Positions 52,435-61,401 of a DNA stretch of 64,000 bases are shown one piece after another. Numbering within the stretch: the stretch's first letter is position 1; every line of letters starts with the position of its first letter. The DNA comes from Ruegeria discodermiae (lineage in GTDB: Bacteria; Pseudomonadota; Alphaproteobacteria; Rhodobacterales; Rhodobacteraceae), in the NCBI RefSeq assembly GCF_030758345.1, contig NZ_JAVAMO010000007.1, forward strand, positions 62,001 through 126,000, given 5' to 3'. The notes below the pieces were generated by a model. It saw only the letters and a program-made list of their open reading frames with translations, did no database searches and was not told the origin of the DNA. The position numbers and the translations under genes are program-made.

Positions 52435-53211
52435 TTAGGGTCGGGTCACCTCTGTTGCGTTCAAAACCTTTGGGTGTTCGAGGTGCCTTGCAGCCTTCAA
52501 TCGCGATGTCTGGTCAATGATGTGAGCGGGTCGCCGTGAACCGGACGGGTTCAGCTCAAATACGACCGCAGAGCGCGTGTCCGCGTGCGCCTTCTTGCGG
52601 GTTTGGTGCTGAGCTGCCGTGTTCATGAGGCGGGCGCGTATCTGGTGCACGCGTGTGATATAGCCCCGGGTTTCTGAGAAGGGTGGCACACCGCCATATT
52701 CCACGATGCGATGAGGACCCGCGTTATAGGCGGCAAGGGCGAGGTCGATATCCTTGAATGTCGCAAGCTGCGCCAGAAGATATCGCGCCGATCCGTCGAG
52801 GTTCTGGGCGACATCTGTTCTGTCAACGCCAAGCTCGCGCGCGGTTTCTGCCATGAGCTGGCCCAGCCCGAAGGCACCCTTCGGACTGACCGCATTCGGG
52901 CGATAGGCGCTCTCGGCCTCGATCATTGCACGGAACAGGGCGCGCCAATCCGTTGAGCTCAGACCTGCCTCATCAAGAGCACGGTTGGTTTCATGCCGCT
53001 CTGCCGTTGCATGGATCGCCGCCAAGACGTCAGCGGGTGCCATCGCAACAAAGTTTCGGTTTCTGGATGGGGCCTGTGTGTCCCTTGCAGGCTTGTGATA
53101 GCTCCAGCCGTCAGTTGTTCTGACGCGCCCGTCCCGTCCGAAGATCATGGCCTCCGCCGGTAGGGTCGAAGGCAATGTTGTAATCGGTATCAAAACACAA
53201 AGAGCGGCCAT
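52435..53211 (-). CDS. virB1: Lytic transglycosylase, second VirB1-type enzyme
   Basis: About 258 residues. The N-terminus is a signal peptide if the ATG at 53211 is used (MAALCVLIPITTLPSTLPAEA); the frame extends further upstream but that part is unlikely. The SLT domain has the catalytic Glu in MIEAESAYRP (about residue 100), GAFGLGQLMA and the NAGPHRIVEYGGVPPF end. The C-terminus is basic. It opens the peptidoglycan for the T4SS. The operon thus has two SLT enzymes. Confidence 0.85.
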   Translation of the reverse strand: MAALCVLIPITTLPSTLPAEAMIFGRDGRVRTTDGWSYHKPARDTQAPSRNRNFVAMAPADVLAAIHATAERHETNRALDEAGLSSTDWRALFRAMIEAESAYRPNAVSPKGAFGLGQLMAETARELGVDRTDVAQNLDGSARYLLAQLATFKDIDLALAAYNAGPHRIVEYGGVPPFSETRGYITRVHQIRARLMNTAAQHQTRKKAHADTRSAVVFELNPSGSRRPAHIIDQTSRLKAARHLEHPKVLNATEVTRP

Positions 53212-53425
53212 CGCCGAATTCAAGGTGATGCTTGAAGAGACCCGGCCAGATATTGAAGAGCCGCGCATCCGGCCCGTAGGGACCGAACCGGGTTGAGACC
53301 AGGATGGCCTCGGGTTCTCCCTCACGGAGGTAGACACATTGATAGCGGGGCTTCCCATCGTCCGTGAACTCGACAAGCTCATACCGACAGCGGAAGTCGA
53401 CTCCCGAACTGATGAGGTCTTTCAC
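53111..53425 (-). CDS. Hypothetical protein at the head of the virB operon
   Basis: A protein-like frame of about 104 residues from a GTG at 53425, rich in Arg, Asp and aromatic residues (VDFRCRYELVEFTDDGKP, RFGPYGPDARLF). It overlaps the start of the transglycosylase by about 100 bases, which is a lot, so one of the two ends may be mis-set. Alternative starts extend to 53551. No family recognised. The sequence upstream to 53551 contains a strong hairpin. Confidence 0.55.
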   Translation of the reverse strand: MKDLISSGVDFRCRYELVEFTDDGKPRYQCVYLREGEPEAILVSTRFGPYGPDARLFNIWPGLFKHHLEFGDGRSLCFDTDYNIAFDPTGGGHDLRTGRARQNN

Positions 53426-53469
53426 CCCATCAATTGTAATCAAAATCTGGTCTCGTGCTATCGGCAACT

Positions 53470-53490
53470 GGGCTCCCCCTCTGGGAGCCC
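53470..53490. repeat. Perfect 8-base hairpin in the virB leader
   Basis: GGGCTCCC (53470-53477) and GGGAGCCC (53483-53490) pair around a five-base loop, with TTCTT on the plus-strand side. It lies in the leader of the first gene of the virB operon and could stop plus-strand transcripts or attenuate the operon. Confidence 0.5.
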
Positions 53491-53598
53491 TTCTTACAAT
53501 TGGCAGGATTGCGCGCAAAGCCAGTGCTTTGCAATATGCAATATTGCGCAATACGTGATTTAAGCGGAAACTGGCCGAGTCAGGTGATGGAGGCTCTT

Positions 53599-54177
53599 AT
53601 GATATGCAGGCAACTTGCTTCAATTCTCTTTGCGGCCGGACTGACGATCGGACCGCAAGAAACACGCGCCTACGATATGGATTGCGCCATCATGCTCTGT
53701 ATGGCGGGGAACTTTCCATCCAGTGCAGTGTGTTCTGCGGCCTATGCCGAGATGATCCGACGGATCACGCCCTGGCCAAGCCGTCCGCCGTTTGGTGTCT
53801 GTACCTATGCGGCTGCGCCCGTTGCTCTGGGCGGGCAGGGTGGAGAGGAGGCGCTGGATATTTCCTCCTCTGACTACGATTGGCTGCGGCGCACCCGCGT
53901 TCTCTGGTGGAGGGGGCGAACCTATGAGCGCCGGGAGGAGCCGCGCCAATGGGACTGGTCGGTCCGGTCCTGCGACCATGAAATCCAGGGCTGTCAGTAT
54001 ATTGTCCGCGTCTACGGCTCCCACAAGCCATGGCCCGCATCCTTCACATCTGCAAACAACCAGAACCTTCCGACGCCGAAATATGGCGGGTTCAGATCTT
54101 TCTACGGTAGCGCGGTAATGATGGAATACAGCGACTATCAGGGCACCCTCGACTACACGGATTGGGTGCAATACTGA
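53599..54177 (+). CDS. Exported hypothetical protein divergent from the virB operon
   Basis: A 192-residue secreted protein: signal peptide to about residue 22 (ending TRAYD), a Cys-rich mature part (IMLCMAGNF, GVCTYAA, SCDHEIQGCQ) and a Trp/Tyr-rich tail. ATG 53599 follows ATGGAGG, a good ribosome site; ATG 53587 is the alternative. It diverges from the virB operon with the shared promoter region between, so it may belong to the conjugation regulon. Homologues I recall sit beside virB loci on roseobacter plasmids, without known function. Confidence 0.7.
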   Translation: MICRQLASILFAAGLTIGPQETRAYDMDCAIMLCMAGNFPSSAVCSAAYAEMIRRITPWPSRPPFGVCTYAAAPVALGGQGGEEALDISSSDYDWLRRTRVLWWRGRTYERREEPRQWDWSVRSCDHEIQGCQYIVRVYGSHKPWPASFTSANNQNLPTPKYGGFRSFYGSAVMMEYSDYQGTLDYTDWVQY

Positions 54178-54723
54178 TCGGGCTGCTGATAGCAAATATC
54201 GCGCTCCTGAATCTCTTCAGCGCAGACCGATGCAGGATCAACAAACCAACACCGCGTGGTCATGCCTGTATTCCAGCGATGCTCCTGCCAGACGACGCGG
54301 ATGGTTGCATCACTTTCGACAAAACCTTCCCGAACGGGAAATGCAATTGAAAGACGATTGCACATTGGGTCTCCCCATGTGAACGGATTGGGGATGGTGA
54401 GTCTACTTATACGGGAATGTCGGGGTGCGGACTCGTTTGCCTGAGCAATGGTCTGAGGTTTGGCAGAATCTTGCCAATATACTGGGTCATATTGATGGAA
54501 ACCGCCGCTTAAGGCCTATCACAGAGGATCGAGAGACTTAAGCGACGACATGGTTTAAGCCATGCAGCCAGCAACTCGCCGCCAATGGCCGCTAATTCTA
54601 GCGGTTTGGCTATGTGGTGCAGCGCCACCCAACCAATCAGACGCTGATAACCTGATTAGCCCGTTCTGACTGGCCCGGTTTGGTGTGCTAACGTGCAGGA
54701 GATAGCATCGAACAGGAGCCGTC
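54178..54723. other. Promoter-side stretch before acetolactate decarboxylase
   Basis: About 550 bases. A minus-strand frame at 54153-54365 looks weakly protein-like (Cys- and Glu-rich) but overlaps the previous gene and has no good start, so I do not call it. A 6-base inverted repeat AATCAG (54635-54640) / CTGATT (54652-54657) lies about 70 bases upstream of the decarboxylase start and may be an operator. Confidence 0.4.
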
Positions 54724-55512
54724 ATGAAAGAAGACGCCGATATTGTGTTTTCGAATGCACTCGCGATCCATCGAAATGGGCCGAACCGACTTCATCAAGA
54801 GAAGCACCTGCACGAGTATTACCAAACTTCGATGGTCAGCGCGCTCATGCAGGGCGTACTAGAGGGCAATGTCTCGGTTGGGAGCCTTCTGGAGCATGGC
54901 GATACGGGGATTGGCACATTTAGTGGCCTCGATGGTGAAATGATCGTCTTGGATGGTGAGATTTATCAGACGAGGGGAAAAGGTGACGCCACGCGTGCCG
55001 AGGCGGAGACCAAAACGCCCTATGCCGCTGTGACCTTTTTCGTTCCGGATGTTGAGATGGAGATTGCTTCGCCATTGGCAAAGGAACCCTTTGAAGCGAG
55101 GCTTGAGGACTCTGAGGGCTCAAAGAACCTCTTTTATGCCGTCCGCATTGATGGGGTATTTCCTTACGTGAAGATACGAAACGTGGTCCGGCAAGAGCCG
55201 CCATACAAATCGCTGCTCGATGTGGTGGTGGATCAGGTCGTGAACGAGTTTCGTGATGTCAAAGGAACCATGGTGGGCTTTCGGTGCCCAGACTATGCCA
55301 GCGGCATCGGCGTGCCCGGCTATCACCTCCACTTCATTGATGAGGATCGGGCCTACGGTGGTCATGTTTTGGACTATACCGTTGGACCCGCGAGCGTTGC
55401 ATTGGATCAGACCGCCGTGTTGCATCTGGAACTGCCTGAAAGTCAGACGTTCTCGGACGCGGATATCGCAGTAGGGTCATCTGCTGACGACATTCGAAAG
55501 GCTGAATCCTGA
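54724..55512 (+). CDS. budA: Alpha-acetolactate decarboxylase
   Basis: A 262-residue enzyme of the BudA/AldC family: YQTSMVSALMQGVLEGNVSV, LLEHGDTGIGTFSGLDGEM and GTMVGFRCPDYASGIGVPGY, with the zinc histidines in GYHLHF and GGHVLDY. It converts alpha-acetolactate to (R)-acetoin. AGGAG precedes the ATG. The usual partners (acetolactate synthase, acetoin reductase, LysR regulator) are not next to it, so it stands alone as cargo. Confidence 0.9.
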   Translation: MKEDADIVFSNALAIHRNGPNRLHQEKHLHEYYQTSMVSALMQGVLEGNVSVGSLLEHGDTGIGTFSGLDGEMIVLDGEIYQTRGKGDATRAEAETKTPYAAVTFFVPDVEMEIASPLAKEPFEARLEDSEGSKNLFYAVRIDGVFPYVKIRNVVRQEPPYKSLLDVVVDQVVNEFRDVKGTMVGFRCPDYASGIGVPGYHLHFIDEDRAYGGHVLDYTVGPASVALDQTAVLHLELPESQTFSDADIAVGSSADDIRKAES

Positions 55513-55582
55513 ATGGATGAGAGCCCTCGGAGCGCTAGCTGACAATCCCCCAGCATGGAACCCCAAGTTGGAGGTCTTTGCT

Positions 55583-56782
55583 CTACAACTTCCTGAAACT
55601 CGGCGCGAGAATGGGTGCCATGGTTACAGCAAAATAAGCTGCGGCCGTTACTACCACGGTCGCCGGTAATCCAAGGAGCGCAATAGCGGCTCCACCGAAT
55701 AGCCCGCCAAATGGAATCAGGGCCCAGGCAAGCGCGGCCATCAGCGAACTTACGCGGCCCACCAGCGGCTCGGGCATGCGTTCGAAACCAACGGCGGAAA
55801 TGATAGGGTTGATGAATCCAATTGCGAACCCAGCACCTGCAAGAACAACAAACATGAGATCGTAAGGTACTACTGGTAGAAGGATCAAAAAGCGCGGTGC
55901 GCCGCCGATCAAGAATGCAATTGTGTAGGTTTTCAGTCGCGGCATTCTATCGCCAAACCGGGCGGCTGTGGCAGCGCCTGCTACAGCAAATGCGGACTGC
56001 ACCGCGACGAGCAAACCTATTGCACCGGGACCGCCTCCGTATTCTCTTGCCCAAACGGGAAGCATCACGGAAATAAGTGCCTGATCTAGCAAGTTCGTGA
56101 CAGCGATCATGACGACGATCCGGACCAGGACCGGATCCTCAGTAAGGAAATTCCAACCCTCGCGCAAATCGGAAAGATAGCTTTTACCTGCATCGGCCAG
56201 ATGTCGGCTCCTGCGTGGAATGCCAAAGGCGACAAAAAGACCAGCAAGGCAAAATGCAATAGCGTTGATGATCAGCGCTGGCGCAGCACCAACAAAAGCT
56301 ACCAAGGCTCCTGCCAATCCGGCCCCCAGTGTGGTTGCCAATCGGTCTACGGTGCCTATCAGGCCCGTCACTCGCTCCAACGGAAGCGTTGCTGTGTCAG
56401 CGACAAACGGAACCAGGGCCTGCTTTGCTGCATCCGTTGGTCCGCGCAGCAGACCCACCCCAATCACCACCGGAATTAGTGTATGGATATGCAAAACATC
56501 GGCGAAGTGAATAAGCGGGATCAATGTAATGGCGACCACTGAAGTCGCTTCACCAACAACCGCCACAAATCGAGCCCCAAGCCTGTCAATGAGCGGCCCG
56601 CCAAGACCCTTAGAAATGACGTAAGGAAGCATCTCTGCGAAAGCCGTAAGGCCAGTGAGCATCGGGTTGCCGGTCATATTCAAGACGAGCCATGGAATTG
56701 CTATCATTGAGAGCCGCGTGCCCGACAGCGCAAATGCCTGAGCGAAAAGCAATGCGACAACCGGCCTGCGCGAAGGTTTCAT
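55583..56782 (-). CDS. MFS efflux transporter
   Basis: A 399-residue major facilitator with about 12 transmembrane segments and the motif-A region PLIDRLGARF between helices 2 and 3. It is close to the enterobactin/bacillibactin-type or multidrug exporter branch (MFS_3). It overlaps the regulatory gene upstream by four bases, so repressor and transporter are one transcript. Confidence 0.87.
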   Translation of the reverse strand: MKPSRRPVVALLFAQAFALSGTRLSMIAIPWLVLNMTGNPMLTGLTAFAEMLPYVISKGLGGPLIDRLGARFVAVVGEATSVVAITLIPLIHFADVLHIHTLIPVVIGVGLLRGPTDAAKQALVPFVADTATLPLERVTGLIGTVDRLATTLGAGLAGALVAFVGAAPALIINAIAFCLAGLFVAFGIPRRSRHLADAGKSYLSDLREGWNFLTEDPVLVRIVVMIAVTNLLDQALISVMLPVWAREYGGGPGAIGLLVAVQSAFAVAGAATAARFGDRMPRLKTYTIAFLIGGAPRFLILLPVVPYDLMFVVLAGAGFAIGFINPIISAVGFERMPEPLVGRVSSLMAALAWALIPFGGLFGGAAIALLGLPATVVVTAAAYFAVTMAPILAPSFRKL

Positions 56783-57417
56783 TGCTCATTGTCATCTATC
56801 GCAAGAGACGAAAGCTCCGGGAATGGAAATGTATGCAACACAATCATGAAGTTGCGAGTTCCAGACGGCAAAGGCGCGTCCTGTCGCGGATACCTCGCAT
56901 TGGCATCTCGAAGGGTGGTCATCAAAGCTTTGCTGACTTCACGCGCCTCATCTTCAGTGACAGGAATGACAATGTCGTTCGCAGTAGACATCTTGCGCCA
57001 CGAGGTCGGCAACGAGCGATATTGGCCAAGGGCGCGTTGAATATGCTCCATGTGCTGTGAAATCACCGCCTGACTCATCGCAAGTCCCGCTTCCAGCGCA
57101 TCTCCGGATTTCTCGGAAGCATCAAAAACAGTCATGTCGTGCTTGGACCGCCACCATCGTTCCCGATTATTGCCGAGTTCTGGTGCGGTTTCGATGAAGC
57201 CATGTTCAGCGAGCTTCCGCAGATGGTAACTTGTTGCGCCTGAATTGAGGCCCAATCGCTTCGCAAGACTTGTGGACGTGGCCGGACCCTCAACTCTAAG
57301 CAGACCCAGCATGCGCAACCGTTCTGGATGGGCAAGCGCCTTTAGCGCTGTTGTGTCTGGGACGATCTCAGCGATGTCATGTTTCAGAGCTGGCTTTGGT
57401 TGACGTTTGTTGATCAT
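56779..57417 (-). CDS. ArsR-like helix-turn-helix regulator
   Basis: A 212-residue regulator with an ArsR-type winged helix-turn-helix at residues 15-85 (LKALAHPERLRMLGLL, TSLAKRLGLNSGATSYHLRKL) and a longer C-terminal effector part than ordinary ArsR proteins. It resembles transporter-linked regulators next to MFS genes. An alternative ATG at 57441 adds eight residues. Upstream lies a nested inverted repeat that is a good candidate operator. It controls the co-transcribed MFS gene, probably by derepression when a drug is present. Confidence 0.83.
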   Translation of the reverse strand: MINKRQPKPALKHDIAEIVPDTTALKALAHPERLRMLGLLRVEGPATSTSLAKRLGLNSGATSYHLRKLAEHGFIETAPELGNNRERWWRSKHDMTVFDASEKSGDALEAGLAMSQAVISQHMEHIQRALGQYRSLPTSWRKMSTANDIVIPVTEDEAREVSKALMTTLRDANARYPRQDAPLPSGTRNFMIVLHTFPFPELSSLAIDDNEQ

Positions 57418-57418
57418 G

Positions 57419-57475
57419 TCGTCAAAGTAAACTGCAAACATACCTTTGCAAATGATTCTTTGTGATTTTTGACGA
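57419..57475 (-). promoter_or_regulatory. Nested inverted repeats upstream of the ArsR-MFS operon
   Basis: Inner pair TGCAAA (57433-57438) and TTTGCA (57445-57450) with a six-base spacer; outer pair TCGTCAAA (57419-57426) and TTTGACGA (57468-57475), both perfect. The set covers the region just upstream of the regulator start and could hold a cooperative operator. Confidence 0.5.
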
Positions 57476-57938
57476 GCTTATTCGAAGGCCGAAAGGGGCT
57501 CAGAATCCGTAATTCGCAATCTTGCAGAAGATGGATGGTCGGCTCTACTTGCTGCTTCGCTGTGTGAGCACCAGGGTCCGCTGATGAATTTTCATGCGAC
57601 GGCACCAACTATTCCGTTTGAGACAAGATGTTCTACAATTCAAAGTGCAAGCATAAGAACAGCGGCGTGCTGTCGCCCGTCGACCTCGAATCCAGACAGC
57701 ACAAACAGAACTAGGCAGGTTTATAGCAACTGTGTCTATTCGCTGAGTTGAAGTTGCCAGGGATTGCCGCAGGTCAAGCGGCTGTTTCCCGCTTCGCTTG
57801 GAATGTAGCCATTGACAGCTGGGTAGTGGGTTGTTTGATACCGGTGCAGGATGGCCTCGACGGCAAGAGTTTGCTGTTCGGGGCCAATTTCGTCAGGCAG
57901 ATGAGGAAAAGAGGCTATTTGAACAGCTCTAGGCGCGA
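57476..57938. other. Intergenic stretch between the regulator and sigma genes
   Basis: About 460 bases holding the divergent promoters of the MFS regulator and the ECF sigma gene. Short frames on both strands look random. No further repeat was found. Confidence 0.4.
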
Positions 57939-58481
57939 ATGACAGACCGCAACGACATCGAAGGGTTGATTGGCAAGGTCGCGCTTGGCGATAGGGCAGC
58001 ACTTGCCTTGCTCTATGATGCAACAAGCGGGAAACTTTTCGGAGTTTGCCTCCGTGTCTTGACGGACAGGTCGGAAGCCGAGGATGCATTGCAGGATGTA
58101 TATCTTCGGATTTGGGCCAAAGCCGACCAATACACGGTTACAGGCCACAGCCCGATGACGTGGCTCATCACTGTTGCGCGAAATCTGGCGATTGACCGGC
58201 TGCGGGCCAAAAAGAAAAACCATGTGGATCTCGACAGCATCGGCGAGCTTGTCGAAAAACGTCCGGGTCCTGAGGCTGCAAGTATTGCTGTTTCAGAGCA
58301 CCGACGGATCAGCGCCTGTTTTGATGAGCTGCCGCCGGATCGCGCCGCTGCTGTCCGGGCCGTATATCTCGACGGTGCGACCTACCAAGCGCTCGCGGAC
58401 CGCTTTGATGTGCCGCTGAACACGATGCGAACCTGGCTGCGCCGCAGTCTGATATCATTGAAGGAGTGTCTGTCTCGATGA
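57939..58481 (+). CDS. ECF-type RNA polymerase sigma factor
   Basis: A 180-residue ECF sigma factor with region 2 (EAEDALQDVYLRIWAKADQY) and region 4 (ATYQALADRFDVPLNTMRTWL). It belongs to the group partnered by RskA-type anti-sigma factors. It overlaps the anti-sigma gene by four bases, so the two are made together. It would direct stress-responsive transcription, probably to oxidative or envelope stress. Confidence 0.9.
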   Translation: MTDRNDIEGLIGKVALGDRAALALLYDATSGKLFGVCLRVLTDRSEAEDALQDVYLRIWAKADQYTVTGHSPMTWLITVARNLAIDRLRAKKKNHVDLDSIGELVEKRPGPEAASIAVSEHRRISACFDELPPDRAAAVRAVYLDGATYQALADRFDVPLNTMRTWLRRSLISLKECLSR

Positions 58482-59182
58482 GCGACCAAAGGGACGTACA
58501 GGAAGACGAGGCGCTCGCCGCCGAATACGTCTTGCGCCTGCTGGACGCGGAAGCAGAGCGGGTATTCGAATTGCGACTCCACTCCGAGCCAGACCTTCGC
58601 GCGCTTGTGCGGTTCTGGGAGTCAGAGTTTGCGTCCTTGGCCGCAGATGTGCCAGAGGAAGCGCCATCGCCTTCAATCCGTTCGAAGCTGCTCGCAGAGT
58701 TGAGCGGCGCGGAAACGAGTCCGAGGCGTGGTTGGGCCTGGGGTTGGCTCTCCCTCTCCGCGTTGGCTGCTTTTGTAGTTGCAGCGTTCCTGGCATTCAG
58801 CCCGATGTTGCGCGGCCCGGCCTTCGATCCAACGCTGCATGCGACGCTGATCTCGGCAGATGGGGCCGTACATATCGAGGCAGGCTATGCCCCGAATGGC
58901 AACCTGTTCAAAGTGATCCCCGAACAAGGCGCGCCGGCAGCGGGCCGGGATTTTGAACTTTGGGTAATCAACGCGAATGCCGATGCGCCCGTCTCACTTG
59001 GGGTGATACCAGCTGACCGGGAAAGCCTGTTCGAGATCACGCCTGAGATTGCCGCCTTGATCGACGGTGGAACGCTCGCCGTCTCGGACGAACCGGAAGG
59101 CGGCTCACCCACAGGCGCACCGACCGGTGCCATTTTGGCAACCGACGAATTCTTTGATGCGGCCTTATTTCAGGCGGGCTGA
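58478..59182 (+). CDS. RskA-type anti-sigma factor
   Basis: A 234-residue membrane anti-sigma factor: an N-terminal sigma-binding domain (EALAAEYVLRLLDAEAE), one transmembrane helix at about 88-110 and a C-terminal RskA domain (GRDFELWVINANADAPVSLG). No zinc HxxxCxxC motif is present, as is normal in this subgroup. It keeps the co-translated ECF factor at the membrane until a signal releases it. Confidence 0.9.
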   Translation: MSDQRDVQEDEALAAEYVLRLLDAEAERVFELRLHSEPDLRALVRFWESEFASLAADVPEEAPSPSIRSKLLAELSGAETSPRRGWAWGWLSLSALAAFVVAAFLAFSPMLRGPAFDPTLHATLISADGAVHIEAGYAPNGNLFKVIPEQGAPAAGRDFELWVINANADAPVSLGVIPADRESLFEITPEIAALIDGGTLAVSDEPEGGSPTGAPTGAILATDEFFDAALFQAG

Positions 59183-59214
59183 AACTGTCTCATACTTCGC
59201 GCCGCGTCTCTCGC

Positions 59215-59833
59215 GTATGCGCCGAGAGTTATAACCGTTCAACAGGTCGATGCGGACTTGGGCGGCAGGATGACAGTGGCGGCGTTTCGAGCGGCAATCA
59301 CTTCTAAGCATCTATGGATGTCGTAAGCGGCGTCAGCAGCGACCGATCCAACCTAATCGCCTGCCGGGATCTGATCGAGCAGTTCCGGCAGCATATGCGC
59401 CGCTTTGGGCCGCCATGCTTGCGCGCGTTTCATTCACCTTCGCCTGCAGCCTTGATGCCAGTACTGTCGATGAGCAAGTTCAGCGGGCCATTGCCGCCGC
59501 GATTGGAGATGTTCACGTCCAGCGTCCGTTGACGGCGACACCGCATACCATGGTTTGGCACCTGCCAATCCGGCCCGACTAGTTGCAGAAGGCTCTGCAT
59601 GAAACCGGTCGTCTTCCGAATCGGCATGCCAACCAGAACCTTCATCGTCACCCAGGTCTGGATCGCGGCCTCACCAAAACTCGTTTGGCGGCTAGGTCTG
59701 CCAGTCGGAGGCAGCGTCCATGTCATCTCGTGATCGAACCAGATCGCCAGCGACCCGCGCGCAGCCTCAACGCATCATTTTAAGCCGACCAGTTCGTAGT
59801 CTTTATTTCGCCGGTGCCCAACTGCTTATGCAT
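59215..59833 (-). mobile_element. Decayed IS5-family transposase
   Basis: On the minus strand, pieces of one IS5-type transposase can be read in order: a start near 59833 with KTTNWSA; RGSLAIWFDHEMTW; the open part AAIQTWVTMKVLVGMPIRK with LLIDSTGIKAAGEGE; a Trp-to-TGA stop before NARKHGGPKRR; then MLPELLDQIP and VGSVAADAAYD with PPK near 59250. It has at least two stop codons, one frameshift and an internal deletion, and the C-terminus is lost. Terminal inverted repeats could not be found. It is an old, inactive remnant. Confidence 0.75.
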
Positions 59834-59995
59834 CCCGGCTATCATGCTGGATTCACTTAGTGAAACCCTGACCGGAATTTGCGCAGCTGCGCTCTAACGC
59901 CATCGATATACCGCGCAGCCAAGGTATCCCTGAAACTTTTCCGTCATGTCGCCCGTATCTATTGGCACCATTTGGATAAGAAATAGGAGACAAAA

Positions 59996-60976
59996 ATGCC
60001 TTTTGATAAGACGCTATTGAGAATGAACAACGGTCCGATTGATGCGGTTTACAACGTCGCGATGCTGCAAGATGGGGATCAACCGAAGCTCGATGAAGAC
60101 GACATGGAATGGGGCTTCCCCAGCGCGGACCACGATGGCCCTCGCCATTGGAGCGTCCATCGGGTCGGAGGGAGCGTTCATAAGGAGGGCGATCCTGGCG
60201 AACCAAACGAGGTTGATTTCAATGTCAATGTCGGGATCAGCGACGCGCAGTTCGAAAAGCTGTGCGGTTGCGAGCCGTTCGCGATCAAGCTCGACCTCCG
60301 CCACATCGATACCAATGACGAAGACTTCGACGGGGTCACGGTGACAACGTCGTCTGGCACATACCACTTCTCAGCAAGCGATGCGATTGTTGCGGATATC
60401 TCGATCGATGATGTCACGAATGCGAACCCATCGGCCGATTTCGACGATCCAAATCCTCCAAAGGGCATGCAGCCACTATGGCAGGTCGATTTCGAGGTCA
60501 CCGTACACTTCAAGGGGGACAAGGAGGTCGAACGCGTCGATGGCACGAGATATGAGGAATTCAGCCTTGATATCGTCAAGATAGGCGACTTCGAGGTAAG
60601 TGGAAACGCTGGCTGGTCAAACGTCTTCATCGCAGACGATGACGAGAACGAGAACGTCTCCATGTATCATGACGAGATATTCGACTCATTTGGCACACTG
60701 TTGCAGACGCAACCCCAGCCCATCGGTTTGTCACCATCTACTGCCACAGATGGCGATAGCTTCGTCTTCAGACCTCTACCTCCTGTGAGGCCGGACGCGC
60801 CTGACGATGTAATGCCGGACGTGACGGCGTTTTCCACACCATTGGTGCCCGGGGCATCTGATGAGCTCGACCAGCCAAACAATGTCGACGAAGTCTTAGT
60901 CGCGGGGCTTGACCTGTACGAAACTGATCCGAGCGGACAGACGTCATTTGGTGTCATTGGTGAAGATTTATTTTAA
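59996..60976 (+). CDS. Acidic hypothetical protein, beta-rich
   Basis: A 326-residue soluble protein with no signal peptide, Asp-rich throughout (DFNVNVGISDAQFEKL, DLRHIDTNDEDFDG). The central 90-220 region has alternating strands, and the C-terminal 90 residues are a Pro/Asp-rich, probably unstructured tail. AGGAGA precedes the ATG. It is monocistronic after the IS remnant. No family recognised. The low pI and tail suggest a secreted or surface protein, but I see no export signal. Confidence 0.6.
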   Translation: MPFDKTLLRMNNGPIDAVYNVAMLQDGDQPKLDEDDMEWGFPSADHDGPRHWSVHRVGGSVHKEGDPGEPNEVDFNVNVGISDAQFEKLCGCEPFAIKLDLRHIDTNDEDFDGVTVTTSSGTYHFSASDAIVADISIDDVTNANPSADFDDPNPPKGMQPLWQVDFEVTVHFKGDKEVERVDGTRYEEFSLDIVKIGDFEVSGNAGWSNVFIADDDENENVSMYHDEIFDSFGTLLQTQPQPIGLSPSTATDGDSFVFRPLPPVRPDAPDDVMPDVTAFSTPLVPGASDELDQPNNVDEVLVAGLDLYETDPSGQTSFGVIGEDLF

Positions 60977-61401
60977 GCCAGACACCCTCCGATCCGGCAC
61001 ATTTGTCGAATTTGAGGCGATGATCGGAGAACCAAGACCCCATCCCTTCCTTCTTGCAAGAGATGGGTCGCAAAACCGTGTCGCTGCGCGGGCAGCGATG
61101 CGGTTGGATGACTCTGTTCAGATTGTCGACAGGATACGTTGCTGGCAAGCAGACCTCGACCAAGTTGCAGCGCAACAAGACGCAGGAGTCATCCTTGCAC
61201 TGGAGAGCCACTCATGATCTCACCGTCCGGGAATTTGAAGCTCTACCTGGCCTCCAAGCCGTGTCTGCCATCAGCAAACCTGGAACAGAATAGGTTGATT
61301 GCATAGCGTAGAATCTAGCGGCCGTTTGCAGCGTCATCTATCTGAGGTCGTAAATCATTGTGGTCGTGTGAAACATTTATCAGCACAACTGCTACTCTTC
61401 A
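60977..61401. other. Intergenic stretch
   Basis: About 425 bases between the acidic gene and the convergent glycosyltransferase. I see no gene or clear terminator hairpin. Confidence 0.4.

Noticed and set aside
54153-54365. 70-residue minus-strand frame after the exported hypothetical gene
   Set aside because: Weakly protein-like but it overlaps the end of the plus-strand gene, with no convincing start or ribosome site.
59314-59532. Plus-strand frame across the IS remnant
   Set aside because: Antisense shadow; the minus strand carries recognisable transposase segments.
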